DNA of 64,000 nucleotides from Enterobacter oligotrophicus (GCF_009176645.1 NZ_AP019007.1:682001-746000), one strand, 5' to 3'; positions 8,519 through 18,115 are shown, counted from the first letter of the stretch. Numbers and translations are program-made. Notes: generated by a model not told the origin, from the sequence alone.

Positions 8519-9157
8519 TTAGCCCACAATCCCGCGAACGAAGGCTTCGATCTCTTTGTCCTGGCAGTTTTCAAAGAAGCACTGCTGGAAGCGCTGGCCG
8601 GAAACGGCAGTCTTCACCAGTTCAGGATCGATCGCACGCAGAGTATCGAGATAGTTCTCTTTTACTACGGCGGCTTTCACCTGGTTCAGTATCCCGGCGT
8701 TACGCACCTGTGGCTCTTTACGCTCTGGCGGATAACCTTCGCCATTACGGCCAGTGAAGGCTTTTTCAAAGATAAAGCGCACGTTCAGCTCCGCACCCCA
8801 GCCAAAGCCTTTCGCAAACGGCAGGGAGAGCGCGTTACCGTTGTTGATCTGCGCGAACAGGAAGGCATCAGCAGGATCGATGCAGTAGCCACAAATCACG
8901 CCCGGATGAATATTCAGAGACATCAGCGCACCCTGACCCGTACCGCAGCCGGTGACAACAAAATCAACGGCTTTTGAATTGAGCAGAATACTCGCCATGA
9001 TTCCAAGGTGAATATAGGTAAGGTGATGATCGTTCTCATCACTCATGCCTACGTTATACACCGGGAAGCCCTTCTCATCGGCGACGGCTTTTAACTCATT
9101 AAGGATGATGGGATTTTTAGCTGCCTGGCTGTTTTCCATCATCAGTGCAATTTTCAT
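8519..9157 (-). CDS. RpiB/LacA/LacB family sugar-phosphate isomerase
   Basis: A 212-residue protein whose first ~150 residues match the RpiB/LacAB fold. VVTGCGTGQGALMSLN corresponds to the RpiB CGTGxG active-site loop with its catalytic cysteine. The C-terminal ~60 residues extend beyond classical RpiB (149 residues). It probably isomerises a pentose or tetrose phosphate; the exact substrate is unknown. It is monocistronic and converges on the MFS gene. E. coli K-12 lacks it at this place. Confidence 0.85.
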   Translation of the reverse strand: MKIALMMENSQAAKNPIILNELKAVADEKGFPVYNVGMSDENDHHLTYIHLGIMASILLNSKAVDFVVTGCGTGQGALMSLNIHPGVICGYCIDPADAFLFAQINNGNALSLPFAKGFGWGAELNVRFIFEKAFTGRNGEGYPPERKEPQVRNAGILNQVKAAVVKENYLDTLRAIDPELVKTAVSGQRFQQCFFENCQDKEIEAFVRGIVG

Positions 9158-9249
9158 CTTTTCTCTCCTGAATGCATGGCGGGAAGTCCCGCTGTGGATA
9201 CCTTTTCATCAGTAACCTTACTATCAAACAAACATGCTTTCAAATTAAG

Positions 9250-9270
9250 TGAAAACTTGTTTTAAAAAAC
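9250..9270. promoter_or_regulatory. Palindromic operator-like sequence upstream of the isomerase gene
   Basis: AAAAC-TT-GTTTT-AA-AAAAC (9252-9270) forms two overlapping palindromes about 95 bases before the isomerase start. The form TGAAAAC..GTTTTA is loosely like a KdgR box. The regulator is not encoded next door. Confidence 0.3.
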
Positions 9271-9404
9271 ACAGATGCGCTCACAATTTCTCGACCTGAT
9301 GCTGTTCGTTGCGAAGAGAAAGGGTTGATCCTCCGGCTATTCCAGCCATTGACCTGAACGGTGGACGTTAAAATAACGTATTTCCCCTTCACGCAGAGTG
9401 AACC

Positions 9405-9740
9405 ATGAAAAGAGTAATCATAGCTGGCACGATCCTGCTTCTCGCTGGGTGTAACATTAACCGCCAGGCTGAGGTCAGTCATCTTGACGCACCCAACGGG
9501 ATTGTCCGCCTTGACTTCGGCCAGGCCATACTGCAAAACGCCCACTCCGATGAGTATGTGAATAACGGTACAGCCGTTAAAGCCTGTCAGAGCATGGGAT
9601 ATGCCACCGCCTCCGCCTATGGTCAACCCGTCAAAACATGTACCCTCATTAGTGGCTCTCTGTGTCTTAATGAGAGCGTGACGATCCAGTATAAATGCAT
9701 GGGCTACGCCGTTAACCCTAATGCAACCAATCCGTGGTAA
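9405..9740 (+). CDS. yecR: YecR family lipoprotein
   Basis: A 111-residue predicted lipoprotein. The signal sequence MKRVIIAGTILLLAGC ends in a lipobox (LLAGC) with acylated Cys16. Four further cysteines (C59 region, C74, C83, C93 by rough count) could form disulphides. Sequence follows E. coli YecR, a gene of the flagellar regulon with unknown function. A GAGTGAACC ribosome site precedes ATG, and a perfect ACGTTA-AAA-TAACGT palindrome lies at 9365-9379. Confidence 0.88.
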   Translation: MKRVIIAGTILLLAGCNINRQAEVSHLDAPNGIVRLDFGQAILQNAHSDEYVNNGTAVKACQSMGYATASAYGQPVKTCTLISGSLCLNESVTIQYKCMGYAVNPNATNPW

Positions 9741-9788
9741 TAATCTCTGCTGCCAGCACCGCTGGCAGTCTGTTTAATTAAGAACAAA

Positions 9789-9807
9789 AATAATTCTCAT
9801 TAATATA
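9789..9807. promoter_or_regulatory. Candidate Fur box upstream of ftnA
   Basis: AATAATTCTCATTAATATA resembles the AATGAGAATTATT core of enterobacterial Fur boxes. In E. coli ftnA is activated by Fur-iron, so a site here would be expected. One motif only; not a full match. Confidence 0.4.
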
Positions 9808-9944
9808 AATACAAAGCGTCAATGCGTTTTATTCCCATTCGTATTTTTAATAAAGAAATATTTATTTTACTTTTTGCAAATAATTAAATAACAAATTATA
9901 GTGTCGCTCATCGTGAACCAGAAATAATAAACCGGAGCTGCACC

Positions 9945-10442
9945 ATGCTGAAAACTGAAATGATCGACAAGCTCAATGCACAAATGAACCTTGAGCTTTA
10001 TTCCTCTCTCCTTTACCAGCAAATGAGCGCCTGGTGCAGCTACCACAGCTTTGAAGGTGCTGCGGCATTTCTGCGTCGCCATGCGCAGGAAGAGATGACT
10101 CACATGCAGCGCCTGTTTGACTACATGACCGATACCGGCAGCCTGCCGCGTATTGAACCGGTGGCTTCCCCGGTTGCGGAATACGGTTCTCTTGATGAGC
10201 TGTTCCGAGCCACCTACGAGCATGAGCAGCTGATCACCCAGAAAATTAACGAACTGGTTCATGCCGCTATGATCGGCCAGGACTATCCAACCTTTAATTT
10301 CCTGCAGTGGTATGTTGCAGAGCAACATGAAGAAGAGAAACTGTTTAAATCCGTGCTGGATAAATTATCTCTGGCAGGTAAATCCGGTGAAGGTCTTTAC
10401 TTTATTGATAAAGAACTTTCCACGCTCGATACGCAGAATTAA
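9945..10442 (+). CDS. ftnA: Bacterial non-haem ferritin FtnA
   Basis: A 165-residue iron-storage ferritin that forms 24-subunit shells, oxidises Fe(II) and stores the mineral. All ferroxidase ligands are present at E. coli positions: Glu17, Glu50, His53, Glu94, Gln127 and Glu130, plus site-C residues Glu49, Glu126 and Glu129. It starts behind AACCGGAGCTGCACC. A strong terminator follows. The yecH gene found between ftnA and tyrP in E. coli is absent. Confidence 0.97.
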   Translation: MLKTEMIDKLNAQMNLELYSSLLYQQMSAWCSYHSFEGAAAFLRRHAQEEMTHMQRLFDYMTDTGSLPRIEPVASPVAEYGSLDELFRATYEHEQLITQKINELVHAAMIGQDYPTFNFLQWYVAEQHEEEKLFKSVLDKLSLAGKSGEGLYFIDKELSTLDTQN

Positions 10443-10450
10443 TTCTCTGA

Positions 10451-10476
10451 CGGTGCTGATCTTTCAGCACCGTTTT
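10451..10476 (+). terminator. Rho-independent terminator of ftnA
   Basis: Nine-base perfect stem CGGTGCTGA (10451-10459) / TCAGCACCG (10464-10472), loop TCTT, then TTTT. Confidence 0.88.
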
Positions 10477-10592
10477 CATGACACCCACGCCACGTATTAC
10501 CTTTTCTTTCCCTCGCACACAATTAAACACATCACTTTCTCATCGCCAGATATCGCTTAGCGCCAGCCCCGATTTGTGCCCCTCTGTCGAAC

Positions 10593-10633
10593 CGTAAACA
10601 TTTAATTACATGGGTTGTAACGGTGATTTGACG
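10593..10633 (+). promoter_or_regulatory. Tandem TyrR boxes upstream of tyrP
   Basis: CGTAAACATTTAATTACA (10593-10610) fits the TyrR box TGTAAA-N6-TTTACA well. A weaker box TGTAAC-N6-TTGACG lies at 10616-10633. Centres are 23 bp apart, the strong/weak pair layout known for TyrR control of tyrP by tyrosine and phenylalanine. Confidence 0.7.
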
Positions 10634-10701
10634 AGTTACGGCTTTTCCCTTACTCTGCGCCGCAGATTTTGTCGCGATATGGAACGGTTGTAGAGGAAAG
10701 C

Positions 10702-11913
10702 GTGAAAAACAGAACTCTGGGAAGTATTTTTATCGTCGCCGGTACGACGATTGGCGCAGGAATGCTGGCAATGCCACTGGCAGCCGCAGGCGTTGGATTT
10801 AGCGTCACGCTGCTGTTACTGGCCGGGCTTTGGGCACTGATGTGTTACACCGCCCTGCTACTGCTGGAGGTTTATCAGCATGTTCCTGCTGATACAGGGT
10901 TGGGCTCGCTTGCGGCACGCTATCTCGGGCGCTACGGGAAGTGGCTCACCGGCTTTAGCATGATGTTTTTGATGTACGCCCTCACCGCCGCTTACATTAG
11001 CGGTGCCGGGGAGCTGATCGCCTCCAGCGTTAATGACGGGTTCGGCTTTGACATTTCACCGGCGACCGGTGCCATGTTCTTCGCGCTGACTGGCGGCGGT
11101 GTCGTCTGTGCAGGGACTACACTGGTCGATCTGTTTAACCGTTTTTTGTTCAGTGCCAAAATTCTCTTCCTGATTGTGATGCTAGTTCTGCTGGCACCGC
11201 ATGTTCACAAGGTTAACCTGCTGACGCTGCCGCTGGAGAAGGGGCTGGCGCTTTCCGCCATCCCGGTGATTTTCACCTCATTCGGTTTCCACGGCAGCGT
11301 ACCGAGCATTGTTAGCTATATGAAGGGGGACATACGCAAGCTGCGTCGCGTCTTTGTTATCGGCAGCGCCATTCCGCTGATCGCCTATATCTTCTGGCAA
11401 CTGGTGACGCTCGGCAGCATTGATTCCCCGACCTTTATCGGTTTAATGGCGGCGCATTCGGGCCTGAATGGTTTCCTGCTGGCGCTGCGTGAGGTCGTCA
11501 CTTCCCCACACGTCGAGCTGGCGGTACATCTGTTCGCAGACCTGGCGCTGGCCACCTCATTCCTGGGTGTGGCGCTCGGTCTGTTTGATTACCTGGCGGA
11601 TCTGTTCCAGCGTCGCAACACCGTTGCCGGACGTTTACAGACAGGGGCGATCACCTTCCTGCCCCCGCTGGCCTTCGCGCTGTTTTATCCGCGAGGATTT
11701 GTGATGGCGCTGGGCTATGCGGGTGTGGCGTTATCGGTACTGGCGCTGCTGCTGCCTTCCCTGCTGGCGTGGAAAAGCCGTCAGCAGCATCCTCAGCAAG
11801 GGTATCGCGTAGCGGGCGGTAAGCCGCTGCTGTGTATTGTGTTTACCTGTGGCGTGGTCATTATTCTGGTGCAGTTTTTGATCGCAGCGGGGATGCTGCC
11901 GGAAGTGGGATAA
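10702..11913 (+). CDS. tyrP: Tyrosine-specific permease TyrP
   Basis: A 403-residue inner-membrane proton symporter of the aromatic amino-acid permease family (Mtr/TnaB/TyrP). [20 protein letters not shown] at the start and [17 protein letters not shown] in the middle match TyrP. The GTG start at 10702 is chosen because AGAGGAAAG lies just ahead and the length equals E. coli TyrP; a longer open frame from 10669 adds unrelated residues. TyrR boxes precede it. Confidence 0.95.
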   Translation: MKNRTLGSIFIVAGTTIGAGMLAMPLAAAGVGFSVTLLLLAGLWALMCYTALLLLEVYQHVPADTGLGSLAARYLGRYGKWLTGFSMMFLMYALTAAYISGAGELIASSVNDGFGFDISPATGAMFFALTGGGVVCAGTTLVDLFNRFLFSAKILFLIVMLVLLAPHVHKVNLLTLPLEKGLALSAIPVIFTSFGFHGSVPSIVSYMKGDIRKLRRVFVIGSAIPLIAYIFWQLVTLGSIDSPTFIGLMAAHSGLNGFLLALREVVTSPHVELAVHLFADLALATSFLGVALGLFDYLADLFQRRNTVAGRLQTGAITFLPPLAFALFYPRGFVMALGYAGVALSVLALLLPSLLAWKSRQQHPQQGYRVAGGKPLLCIVFTCGVVIILVQFLIAAGMLPEVG

Positions 11914-11917
11914 CGCA

Positions 11918-11945
11918 AGGGGCTCTGAATGAGCCCCTCTTTTTA
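11918..11945 (+). terminator. Terminator between tyrP and yecA
   Basis: AGGGGCTC (11918-11925) / GAGCCCCT (11931-11938), five-base loop, followed by CTTTTT. It ends tyrP and abuts the yecA stop codon. Confidence 0.85.
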
Positions 11946-12614
11946 TCAGTGCAAACAGCAACTCTTAAACTTCTTTCCGCTGCCGCACGGACACGGATCG
12001 TTACGGCCAACCTTCGTCCCGTTCACCGTTGGCTTTTTCGCTTCCGGCTGCTGCGGGTTTTCCACCCAGTAGTTGTACAAACGCAACGCCGCTGGCTGGA
12101 TACGCTCAATGCTGGCAGTGTATTCCGCTTCGGTCAGGTCATCCAGCGTCTCGCTGTTTTCTTCTGAACCGTGCAGCGCAATAACATCCAGATCCGCTTT
12201 TAACGCGTCAGGCAATGCGGACCAGTCTGTCAGCGCCACGCCGCGCATATAGCCGTAGCACCACTCTTCCACCACGGTGTAGCTCTGGCCGTCAACGTCG
12301 TTATAGCCAAACATCGGTTCAAACTGATCCGGGTATTCGCTCAGGCGCTCAGCAATGTCGTTCATATGCTTAAAGCAGAGATCGATAAAACGGTTCATTT
12401 CACGATCGTTTTTCCAGCGCGGAATATATTTCTCGCCGCCCCATACCGCCACCAGCCAGGTATCGGGTTCAACCACAACGGGGCCGGAAAGCACTGCGGT
12501 AAGCATGCCGTCCAGTTCGGACACGTCAATCACGGACGCATCGTCATGACCGTAAGACATTAACGTCTCTTCCAGCCACTCCATTTCACTTTCATTTAAT
12601 GGGCCTTCAGTCAT
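11946..12614 (-). CDS. yecA: YecA, UPF0149 family protein with SEC-C zinc motif
   Basis: A 222-residue protein: an N-terminal UPF0149 domain ([37 protein letters not shown]) and a C-terminal SEC-C zinc-binding tail [20 protein letters not shown], as in SecA. E. coli YecA has been linked to ribosome or SecA-related work but its role is not settled. ATG at 12614 is preferred over the GTG at 12623 because AGGAG then has correct spacing. Confidence 0.92.
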   Translation of the reverse strand: MTEGPLNESEMEWLEETLMSYGHDDASVIDVSELDGMLTAVLSGPVVVEPDTWLVAVWGGEKYIPRWKNDREMNRFIDLCFKHMNDIAERLSEYPDQFEPMFGYNDVDGQSYTVVEEWCYGYMRGVALTDWSALPDALKADLDVIALHGSEENSETLDDLTEAEYTASIERIQPAALRLYNYWVENPQQPEAKKPTVNGTKVGRNDPCPCGSGKKFKSCCLH

Positions 12615-13040
12615 TACTGACACTCCTGATAAAAAGGAAACGATCCTGACATATATTGCAGTCGATGCCTATCTGAAGTTTAGGCCGGGGCTGCCGTAAA
12701 AACGTGCAAATCGTGACCGTTGCACAACTTATGGGCATTGTTGTTAACGGGATGTGATCTTCGCTGTAATTTCGCGCCATCCCCGAAGGCTGCGTAAAAC
12801 GGCGCTCTATACTCAAACATGTCGCAACCCACTCAACGGGTTAACCATTCTGGCAACATTCTTGCTTAGTCTTTTTCGCGCGTAACCACGCCGGAAAAAC
12901 TCGCCGTACTGAGCTGAATAATGTCTGGATCTCGTTCGTTTCGTGCATTTTGTTCTCGCTTTTGTTTTTGGATTGACAACGCCAGCAGGCGTTCAGGTTT
13001 ATACCGTGGTGCAAAAACCTCTTTGCTAAGGAACATAATA
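12615..13040. other. Intergenic region between yecA and the LIV-type operon
   Basis: About 425 bases with no supported gene. It carries promoters for yecA (leftward) and the ABC operon (rightward). A TTGACA at 12973-12978 followed by TTATAC at 12999-13004 has a long 20-base spacer. No Lrp or CRP site could be called. Confidence 0.4.
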
Positions 13041-14162
13041 ATGTCGCTGAAATTTATCAGAAGTCCCCTTTCTCTTGTGCTGGCTGGTTGTCTGGTGACG
13101 GCATTTTCCGCCCAGGCCGATATAGTCATTGGCGTGGCCGGGCCGTTCACGGGGCCGAATGCAACCTATGGCGATCAGTACTGGCATGGTGCAACACAGG
13201 CCGCAGAAGACATTAACGCCGCGGGCGGGATCAACGGCGAGAAAATCAAACTGGTTCAGGGCGATGACGCATGCGAGCCAAAGCAGGCGGTCGCCGTCGC
13301 CAACCGCTTAGTTGACCAGGACAAAGTCAACGCCGTGGTCGGCCATTTCTGCTCCTCTTCCACCATGCCCGCCTCTGAGGTGTACAGCGACGCAGGAATA
13401 ATCTCCATCACCCCCGGTTCGACAAACCCGCTGATTACCGAACGCGGCATGAGTGATATGTTCCGCATGTGTGGTCGCGATGACCAGCAGGGCCAGGTCG
13501 CCAGCGATTTCATTATCGATAAGCTGAAAGCCAAACGTGTGGTGATCATCCACGATAAAGACACCTATGGGCAGGGGCTGGCAGACGCCACTAAGGCCGC
13601 GCTGGCAAAACGCGGTGTTCAGGATGTGATGTACGAGGGCTTATCGCGCGGGGAAAAGGACTTTAACGCACTGGTAACCAAAATTGGCGCACAAAAACCG
13701 GACGTGGTCTTCTTCGGTGGCTGCCACCCGGAAGCGGGCCCGCTGGTTCGTCAGATGCGTGAACAGGGCGTGCAGGCCAAGTTCTTCTCCGGTGACTGCA
13801 TCGTCAATGAAGAGATGGTCACGGCGGCAGGTGGCCCGCAATACACTAATGGTATTTACATGACCTTCGGGAAAGATCCACGCCTGATCCCGGATGGCAA
13901 AGCCGTTATCGATAAATTCCGCGCCGGTAAGTTCGAACCTGAAGGCTACACTCTCTACGCCTATGCCTCAATCCAGGCCATCGCGGCAGCATTTAACGCC
14001 ACAAAAGGAACCGATTCCGCCAAAGCCAGCGAATGGCTGAAAGCCAATTCCGTCGACACGGTGATGGGTAAAAAAGCCTGGGACAGCAAAGGCGACCTGA
14101 AAGTTTCTGACTATGTGGTGTATCAGTGGGATGACAAAGGAAAATATAAGGAAGTGCAGTAA
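13041..14162 (+). CDS. Branched-chain amino-acid ABC transporter, substrate-binding protein (LivJ-like)
   Basis: A 373-residue periplasmic receptor. The signal peptide ends AFSAQA|DIVIG near residue 26. The LIVBP-type fold is shown by DIVIGVAGPFTGPNATYGDQ, GHFCSSSTMPASEVYSDAGI and YTLYAYASIQAI. It is homologous to LivJ/LivK but divergent, with several added cysteines, so the ligand may differ from Leu/Ile/Val. ATG 13041 follows AAGGA; the upstream open frame from 12921 is not used. It is the first gene of a five-gene operon. Confidence 0.9.
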   Translation: MSLKFIRSPLSLVLAGCLVTAFSAQADIVIGVAGPFTGPNATYGDQYWHGATQAAEDINAAGGINGEKIKLVQGDDACEPKQAVAVANRLVDQDKVNAVVGHFCSSSTMPASEVYSDAGIISITPGSTNPLITERGMSDMFRMCGRDDQQGQVASDFIIDKLKAKRVVIIHDKDTYGQGLADATKAALAKRGVQDVMYEGLSRGEKDFNALVTKIGAQKPDVVFFGGCHPEAGPLVRQMREQGVQAKFFSGDCIVNEEMVTAAGGPQYTNGIYMTFGKDPRLIPDGKAVIDKFRAGKFEPEGYTLYAYASIQAIAAAFNATKGTDSAKASEWLKANSVDTVMGKKAWDSKGDLKVSDYVVYQWDDKGKYKEVQ

Positions 14163-14182
14163 CGGGACGGAGTCACGCTCAA

Positions 14183-14206
14183 CGTCGGCAGGTTCGCCTG
14201 TCGACG
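14183..14206 (+). promoter_or_regulatory. Strong UUCG hairpin between the livJ-like and livH-like genes
   Basis: Ten-base stem CGTCGGCAGG (14183-14192) / CCTGTCGACG (14197-14206) with one G-U pair and loop TTCG. No T-run follows, so it is more likely a transcript-stabilising or partial-stop element that raises receptor levels over membrane parts than a full terminator. Confidence 0.6.
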
Positions 14207-14261
14207 CGTAATAAACATCAGGCTGCGCGCAATGCGCGGCCCAGAACACGAGCGCGCGATG

Positions 14262-15176
14262 ATGAGTACATTCTTTTTGCAACAACTGATCAATGGATTA
14301 ACGCTGGGTTCCGTATACGGGTTAATCGCCATCGGTTATACGATGGTGTATGGCATCATTGGCATGATCAATTTCGCCCACGGCGAAGTGTATATGATTT
14401 CCGCTTATCTCTGTGCCATCGGACTGGCACTGCTCTCCTTCTTTGGTCTGGAATCCTTTCCCCTGCTGATTCTGGGTACGCTGGTATTTACCGTTGTGGT
14501 GACGGGCGTCTATGGCTGGACTATCGAGCGCATCGCCTATAAACCGCTACGCAACTCGACCCGTCTGGCACCGCTGATCTCCGCCATCGGGATGTCGCTC
14601 ATCCTGCAAAACTACGCCCAGCTCAGCCAAGGCCCGCGTCAGCAGGGCGTTCCAACCATGCTGGACGGCGTATTCCGCCTCCATCTTGGGGAAGGTTTTG
14701 TCCAGATAACCTACACCAAAGTGTTTATTCTTCTCGCCTCGTTCGCAGGGATGCTGCTGTTGACCTGGATAATCAGCCATACCCGGCTGGGACGTATGTG
14801 CCGCGCGGTGCAGCAGGATCGCAAAATGGCATCCATTCTGGGAATTAATACTGACAGAATCATTTCGCTGGTGTTTGTTATCGGCGCAGCGATGGCTGGT
14901 CTGGCAGGCGTATTGATCACCATGAATTACGGCACCTTCGATTTCTACGTCGGGTTTGTCATCGGTATTAAGGCGTTTACGGCGGCGGTGCTGGGGGGCA
15001 TTGGCTCTCTGCCGGGTGCCATGCTCGGCGGGTTGATACTCGGCGTGGCCGAAGCGCAATTCTCCGGGATGGTGAACTCAGATTATAAAGACGTGTTCTC
15101 GTTTGGCTTACTGGTCATGATCCTGATTTTCCGTCCTCAGGGGCTGCTTGGCCGCCCTGTCGTGGCCAAAGTGTAA
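14262..15176 (+). CDS. Branched-chain amino-acid ABC transporter permease (LivH-like)
   Basis: A 304-residue inner-membrane permease. NGLTLGSVYGLIAIGYTMVYGIIGMINFAHGEVYM is the LivH hallmark region (positions about 10-45), and AAVLGGIGSLPGAMLGGLILG the conserved C-terminal loop that contacts the ATPases. Start at 14262 (MSTFF) or the adjacent ATG 14259; longer 14232 start adds arginine-rich residues. It pairs with the LivM-like protein. Confidence 0.9.
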   Translation: MSTFFLQQLINGLTLGSVYGLIAIGYTMVYGIIGMINFAHGEVYMISAYLCAIGLALLSFFGLESFPLLILGTLVFTVVVTGVYGWTIERIAYKPLRNSTRLAPLISAIGMSLILQNYAQLSQGPRQQGVPTMLDGVFRLHLGEGFVQITYTKVFILLASFAGMLLLTWIISHTRLGRMCRAVQQDRKMASILGINTDRIISLVFVIGAAMAGLAGVLITMNYGTFDFYVGFVIGIKAFTAAVLGGIGSLPGAMLGGLILGVAEAQFSGMVNSDYKDVFSFGLLVMILIFRPQGLLGRPVVAKV

Positions 15177-15187
15177 AGGTGAAAACA

Positions 15188-16462
15188 ATGATATCTGCCG
15201 GGTTTTCCCTTAAGCGCTGCATTCTGGATGCCGTTTTTTCCGGACTGGTGGCTCTGATTATTTTTGGCCCCATCGCGGGCGTAGTGCTGGACGGGTACAG
15301 CTTTAACTTCGAAGGTCGGCGGCTGGCATGGATCATCGCCATCGTTATGCTGGGGCGTTTTCTGCTGAGTGCGTTTTTAGGGACGGCTTACGGACGGCGT
15401 TTTCAGGCGCGTTTTGAGGCGGACAGCGCTGGCGTTTATGTCCGCCCTCCTGAATATAAGAGCCGTATGCGCTGGATTATTCCCCTGATTATTGCTCTTG
15501 CGATCTGCTTCCCGTTTGTTGCCACCAAATACGTGCTGACCGTTGCCATTCTTGGGCTGATCTACGTGTTGCTCGGGCTCGGGCTGAACATCGTGGTCGG
15601 TCTTGCCGGGCTGCTGGATCTGGGCTATGTCGCTTTTTACGCCATCGGTGCGTATGGCCTGGCGCTCGGATACCAGTATCTGGGGCTCGGATTCTGGAGC
15701 ATGTTGCCGCTGGCGGCAATCATGGCCGCTGCCGCCGGTGCCCTGCTCGGCTTCCCGGTGCTTCGTATGCACGGGGATTATCTGGCTATTGTGACGCTCG
15801 GGTTCGGGGAGATCATCCGCCTGGTCCTGAACAACTGGCTCTCTTTCACCGGCGGGCCGAACGGCGTTTCTGCCCCGCCTCCTACCTTTTTCGGCCTTGA
15901 ATTTGGCCGACGGGCAAAAGAAGGCGGCGTACCGTTCCACGAGTTTTTCGGCCTGACCTATAACCCGAACATGAAGTTTATCTTTATCTACGCAGTGCTG
16001 TTTCTGGTGGTGTTGCTGGTGCTTTACATCAAACACCGCCTGACGCGAATGCCGATTGGCCGGGCGTGGGAAGCGCTGCGCGAAGACGAAATCGCCTGCC
16101 GCTCGATGGGGCTGAACCATGTGCTGGTCAAGCTCTCGGCCTTTACGCTGGGTGCTTCGACGGCAGGCATTGCCGGAGTGTTCTTTGCTACGTATCAGGG
16201 ATTTGTGAACCCGACGTCATTCACTTTTTTTGAATCGGCACTCATTCTCGCGATTGTGGTGTTGGGAGGTATGGGCTCCACTGTGGGCGTGGTTCTGGCC
16301 GCCTTCGTGCTCACCGTCACCCCGGAGCTGTTACGCAGCTTTGCGGAGTACCGGGTATTGCTGTTTGGCATGCTGATGGTGGTGATGATGATCTGGCGGC
16401 CTCGCGGCCTGATCCGCATTAACCGCAGCGGTTTCGCCGTGCGTAAGGGAGTCGCGCCATGA
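15188..16462 (+). CDS. Branched-chain amino-acid ABC transporter permease (LivM-like)
   Basis: About 424 residues. The second permease half, with an N-terminal extension typical of LivM, then VLLGLGLNIVVGLAGLLDLGY, GDYLAIVTLGFGEIIRLVLNN and GRAWEALREDEIACRSMGLN. ATG 15188 has AAAGGTG six bases ahead; a GTG at 15179 in the same frame is possible. It begins 11 bases after the livH-like stop and overlaps the next gene by four bases (ATGA). Confidence 0.9.
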   Translation: MISAGFSLKRCILDAVFSGLVALIIFGPIAGVVLDGYSFNFEGRRLAWIIAIVMLGRFLLSAFLGTAYGRRFQARFEADSAGVYVRPPEYKSRMRWIIPLIIALAICFPFVATKYVLTVAILGLIYVLLGLGLNIVVGLAGLLDLGYVAFYAIGAYGLALGYQYLGLGFWSMLPLAAIMAAAAGALLGFPVLRMHGDYLAIVTLGFGEIIRLVLNNWLSFTGGPNGVSAPPPTFFGLEFGRRAKEGGVPFHEFFGLTYNPNMKFIFIYAVLFLVVLLVLYIKHRLTRMPIGRAWEALREDEIACRSMGLNHVLVKLSAFTLGASTAGIAGVFFATYQGFVNPTSFTFFESALILAIVVLGGMGSTVGVVLAAFVLTVTPELLRSFAEYRVLLFGMLMVVMMIWRPRGLIRINRSGFAVRKGVAP

Positions 16463-17334
16463 ACGGGACGATATTACGCGTCGAACATCTGATGATGCAC
16501 TTTGGCGGGATTAAGGCGTTAAACGACGTCAACCTTGACGTGCAACGCGGATCGATTACCGCCCTGATCGGGCCGAACGGCGCGGGGAAAACAACGGTAT
16601 TTAACTGCCTGACCGGATTTTACAGGGCATCCGGCGGCAGCATTCTGTTCAATACGCGCCACAAAACCACCAACGTCATTCAGGTGCTCGGGCAGAAGTT
16701 CCAGCCAGGTGACTGGGTCAACCCGGCACAGCTGGGGCAACGTCTTTTCTATAAAATGTTTGGCGGGACTCACCTGGTTAACCGCGCCGGTCTTGCGCGC
16801 ACTTTCCAGAACATCCGTCTGTTTCGCGAAATGTCGGTCATTGAAAACCTGCTGGTTGCACAGCATATGCGCGTCAACCGCAATCTGCTCGCGGGCGTGC
16901 TGAACACACCCGCTTACCGTCGCGCAGAAAGTGACGCACTGGACAGGGCCTTTTACTGGCTGGAAGTGGTTGACCTGGTGGATTGCGCGAATCGTCTGGC
17001 AGGCGAGATGTCCTACGGGCAACAGCGACGGCTCGAAATTGCGCGCGCAATGTGCACCGGCCCGGAGATGATCTGCCTGGATGAACCCGCCGCAGGCCTG
17101 AACCCGGTGGAAACGCACAAGCTGAGTAACATTATTCGTTTTCTGCGCGATCACCATGACATGACGGTCTTACTGATTGAGCATGATATGGGAATGGTAA
17201 TGGGGATTTCAGACGACATTATTGTGCTCGACCATGGCGACGTGATTGCTCAGGGAAAACCAGAGCAGATCCAGCATGATGAAAAAGTGATTGCCGCCTA
17301 TCTGGGTACAGAAGAAAGCGAGGTCAACCTGTGA
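16459..17334 (+). CDS. Branched-chain amino-acid ABC transporter ATPase (LivG-like)
   Basis: A 291-residue ATPase. Walker A GPNGAGKTT at 38-46, signature MSYGQQRRLEIARAM, Walker B MICLDEPAAGLNP and switch His in LLIEHDM. It is longer than LivG (255) because of an insert around residues 67-95 (between FNTRHKTTNV and NRAGLARTFQ). ATGA overlap with the livM-like gene and GTGA overlap with the next gene show tight translation coupling. Confidence 0.92.
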   Translation: MNGTILRVEHLMMHFGGIKALNDVNLDVQRGSITALIGPNGAGKTTVFNCLTGFYRASGGSILFNTRHKTTNVIQVLGQKFQPGDWVNPAQLGQRLFYKMFGGTHLVNRAGLARTFQNIRLFREMSVIENLLVAQHMRVNRNLLAGVLNTPAYRRAESDALDRAFYWLEVVDLVDCANRLAGEMSYGQQRRLEIARAMCTGPEMICLDEPAAGLNPVETHKLSNIIRFLRDHHDMTVLLIEHDMGMVMGISDDIIVLDHGDVIAQGKPEQIQHDEKVIAAYLGTEESEVNL

Positions 17335-18047
17335 GCGAACCGATGCTGGCGTTTCGTGACGTCGACGTTTTTTATGGCGTGATCCAGGCGCTAAAACAGG
17401 TTTCCCTTGAGGTCAATAAAGGCGAAACCGTGGCGCTGATTGGTGCCAACGGCGCGGGTAAATCGACGCTGCTGATGTCAATCTTCGGGCAGCCGCGTAT
17501 TCGCAACGGTCAGATTTTCTTCTGTGGGGAGGATATTAGCCATCAATCCACCCACTATGTCGCCTCCGGCGGTATCGCCCAGGCACCTGAAGGACGGCGT
17601 ATCTTTCCGGATATGACGGTTGAAGAGAACCTGCTGATGGGGACAATCCCCATCGGCAGTCAGTATGCGGCGGAAGATATGCAAAGCATGTTCGATCTGT
17701 TTCCACGCCTGAAAGAACGGCGTAAACAGCGCGCCATGACCATGTCTGGCGGAGAGCAGCAGATGCTGGCTATCGCCCGCGCATTAATGAGCCGACCAAA
17801 GCTCCTGTTGCTGGATGAGCCTAGCCTGGGGCTGGCACCGATTGTGGTGAAACAGATCTTCCAGACACTGCGCGAGCTGGCCCGGAATGGCATGACGATA
17901 TTTCTGGTAGAGCAGAATGCACACCATGCGCTGAAGCTCTCTGACCGAGGGTATGTGATGGTCAACGGGCAAATACGGCTGAGCGGCAGCGGTGAAGAAC
18001 TGCTAGGAAATCAGGAAGTGAGGAAGGCGTATCTGGGTGGTGTGTGA
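17331..18047 (+). CDS. Branched-chain amino-acid ABC transporter ATPase (LivF-like)
   Basis: A 238-residue second ATPase. Walker A GANGAGKST at 38-46, signature MSGGEQQMLAIARALM, Walker B LLLLDEPSLGLAP, switch FLVEQN. Length matches LivF (237). The GTG start overlaps the livG-like stop as GTGA. It ends the operon and a terminator follows. Confidence 0.92.
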   Translation: MSEPMLAFRDVDVFYGVIQALKQVSLEVNKGETVALIGANGAGKSTLLMSIFGQPRIRNGQIFFCGEDISHQSTHYVASGGIAQAPEGRRIFPDMTVEENLLMGTIPIGSQYAAEDMQSMFDLFPRLKERRKQRAMTMSGGEQQMLAIARALMSRPKLLLLDEPSLGLAPIVVKQIFQTLRELARNGMTIFLVEQNAHHALKLSDRGYVMVNGQIRLSGSGEELLGNQEVRKAYLGGV

Positions 18048-18084
18048 AGAATCCGTGCAATGACGCCTGGATTGAGCGCGACAA

Positions 18085-18106
18085 AACCCGCCTGAGCGGG
18101 TTGTTT
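18085..18106 (+). terminator. Terminator of the LIV-type operon
   Basis: AACCCGC (18085-18091) / GCGGGTT (18096-18102), loop CTGA, then GTTTG. Confidence 0.65.
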
Positions 18107-18115
18107 GATCCCGTA

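Noticed and set aside
12921..13040. Upstream extension of the LivJ-like protein
   Set aside because: Would place an arginine-rich tail before a perfect signal peptide; ATG 13041 is better.
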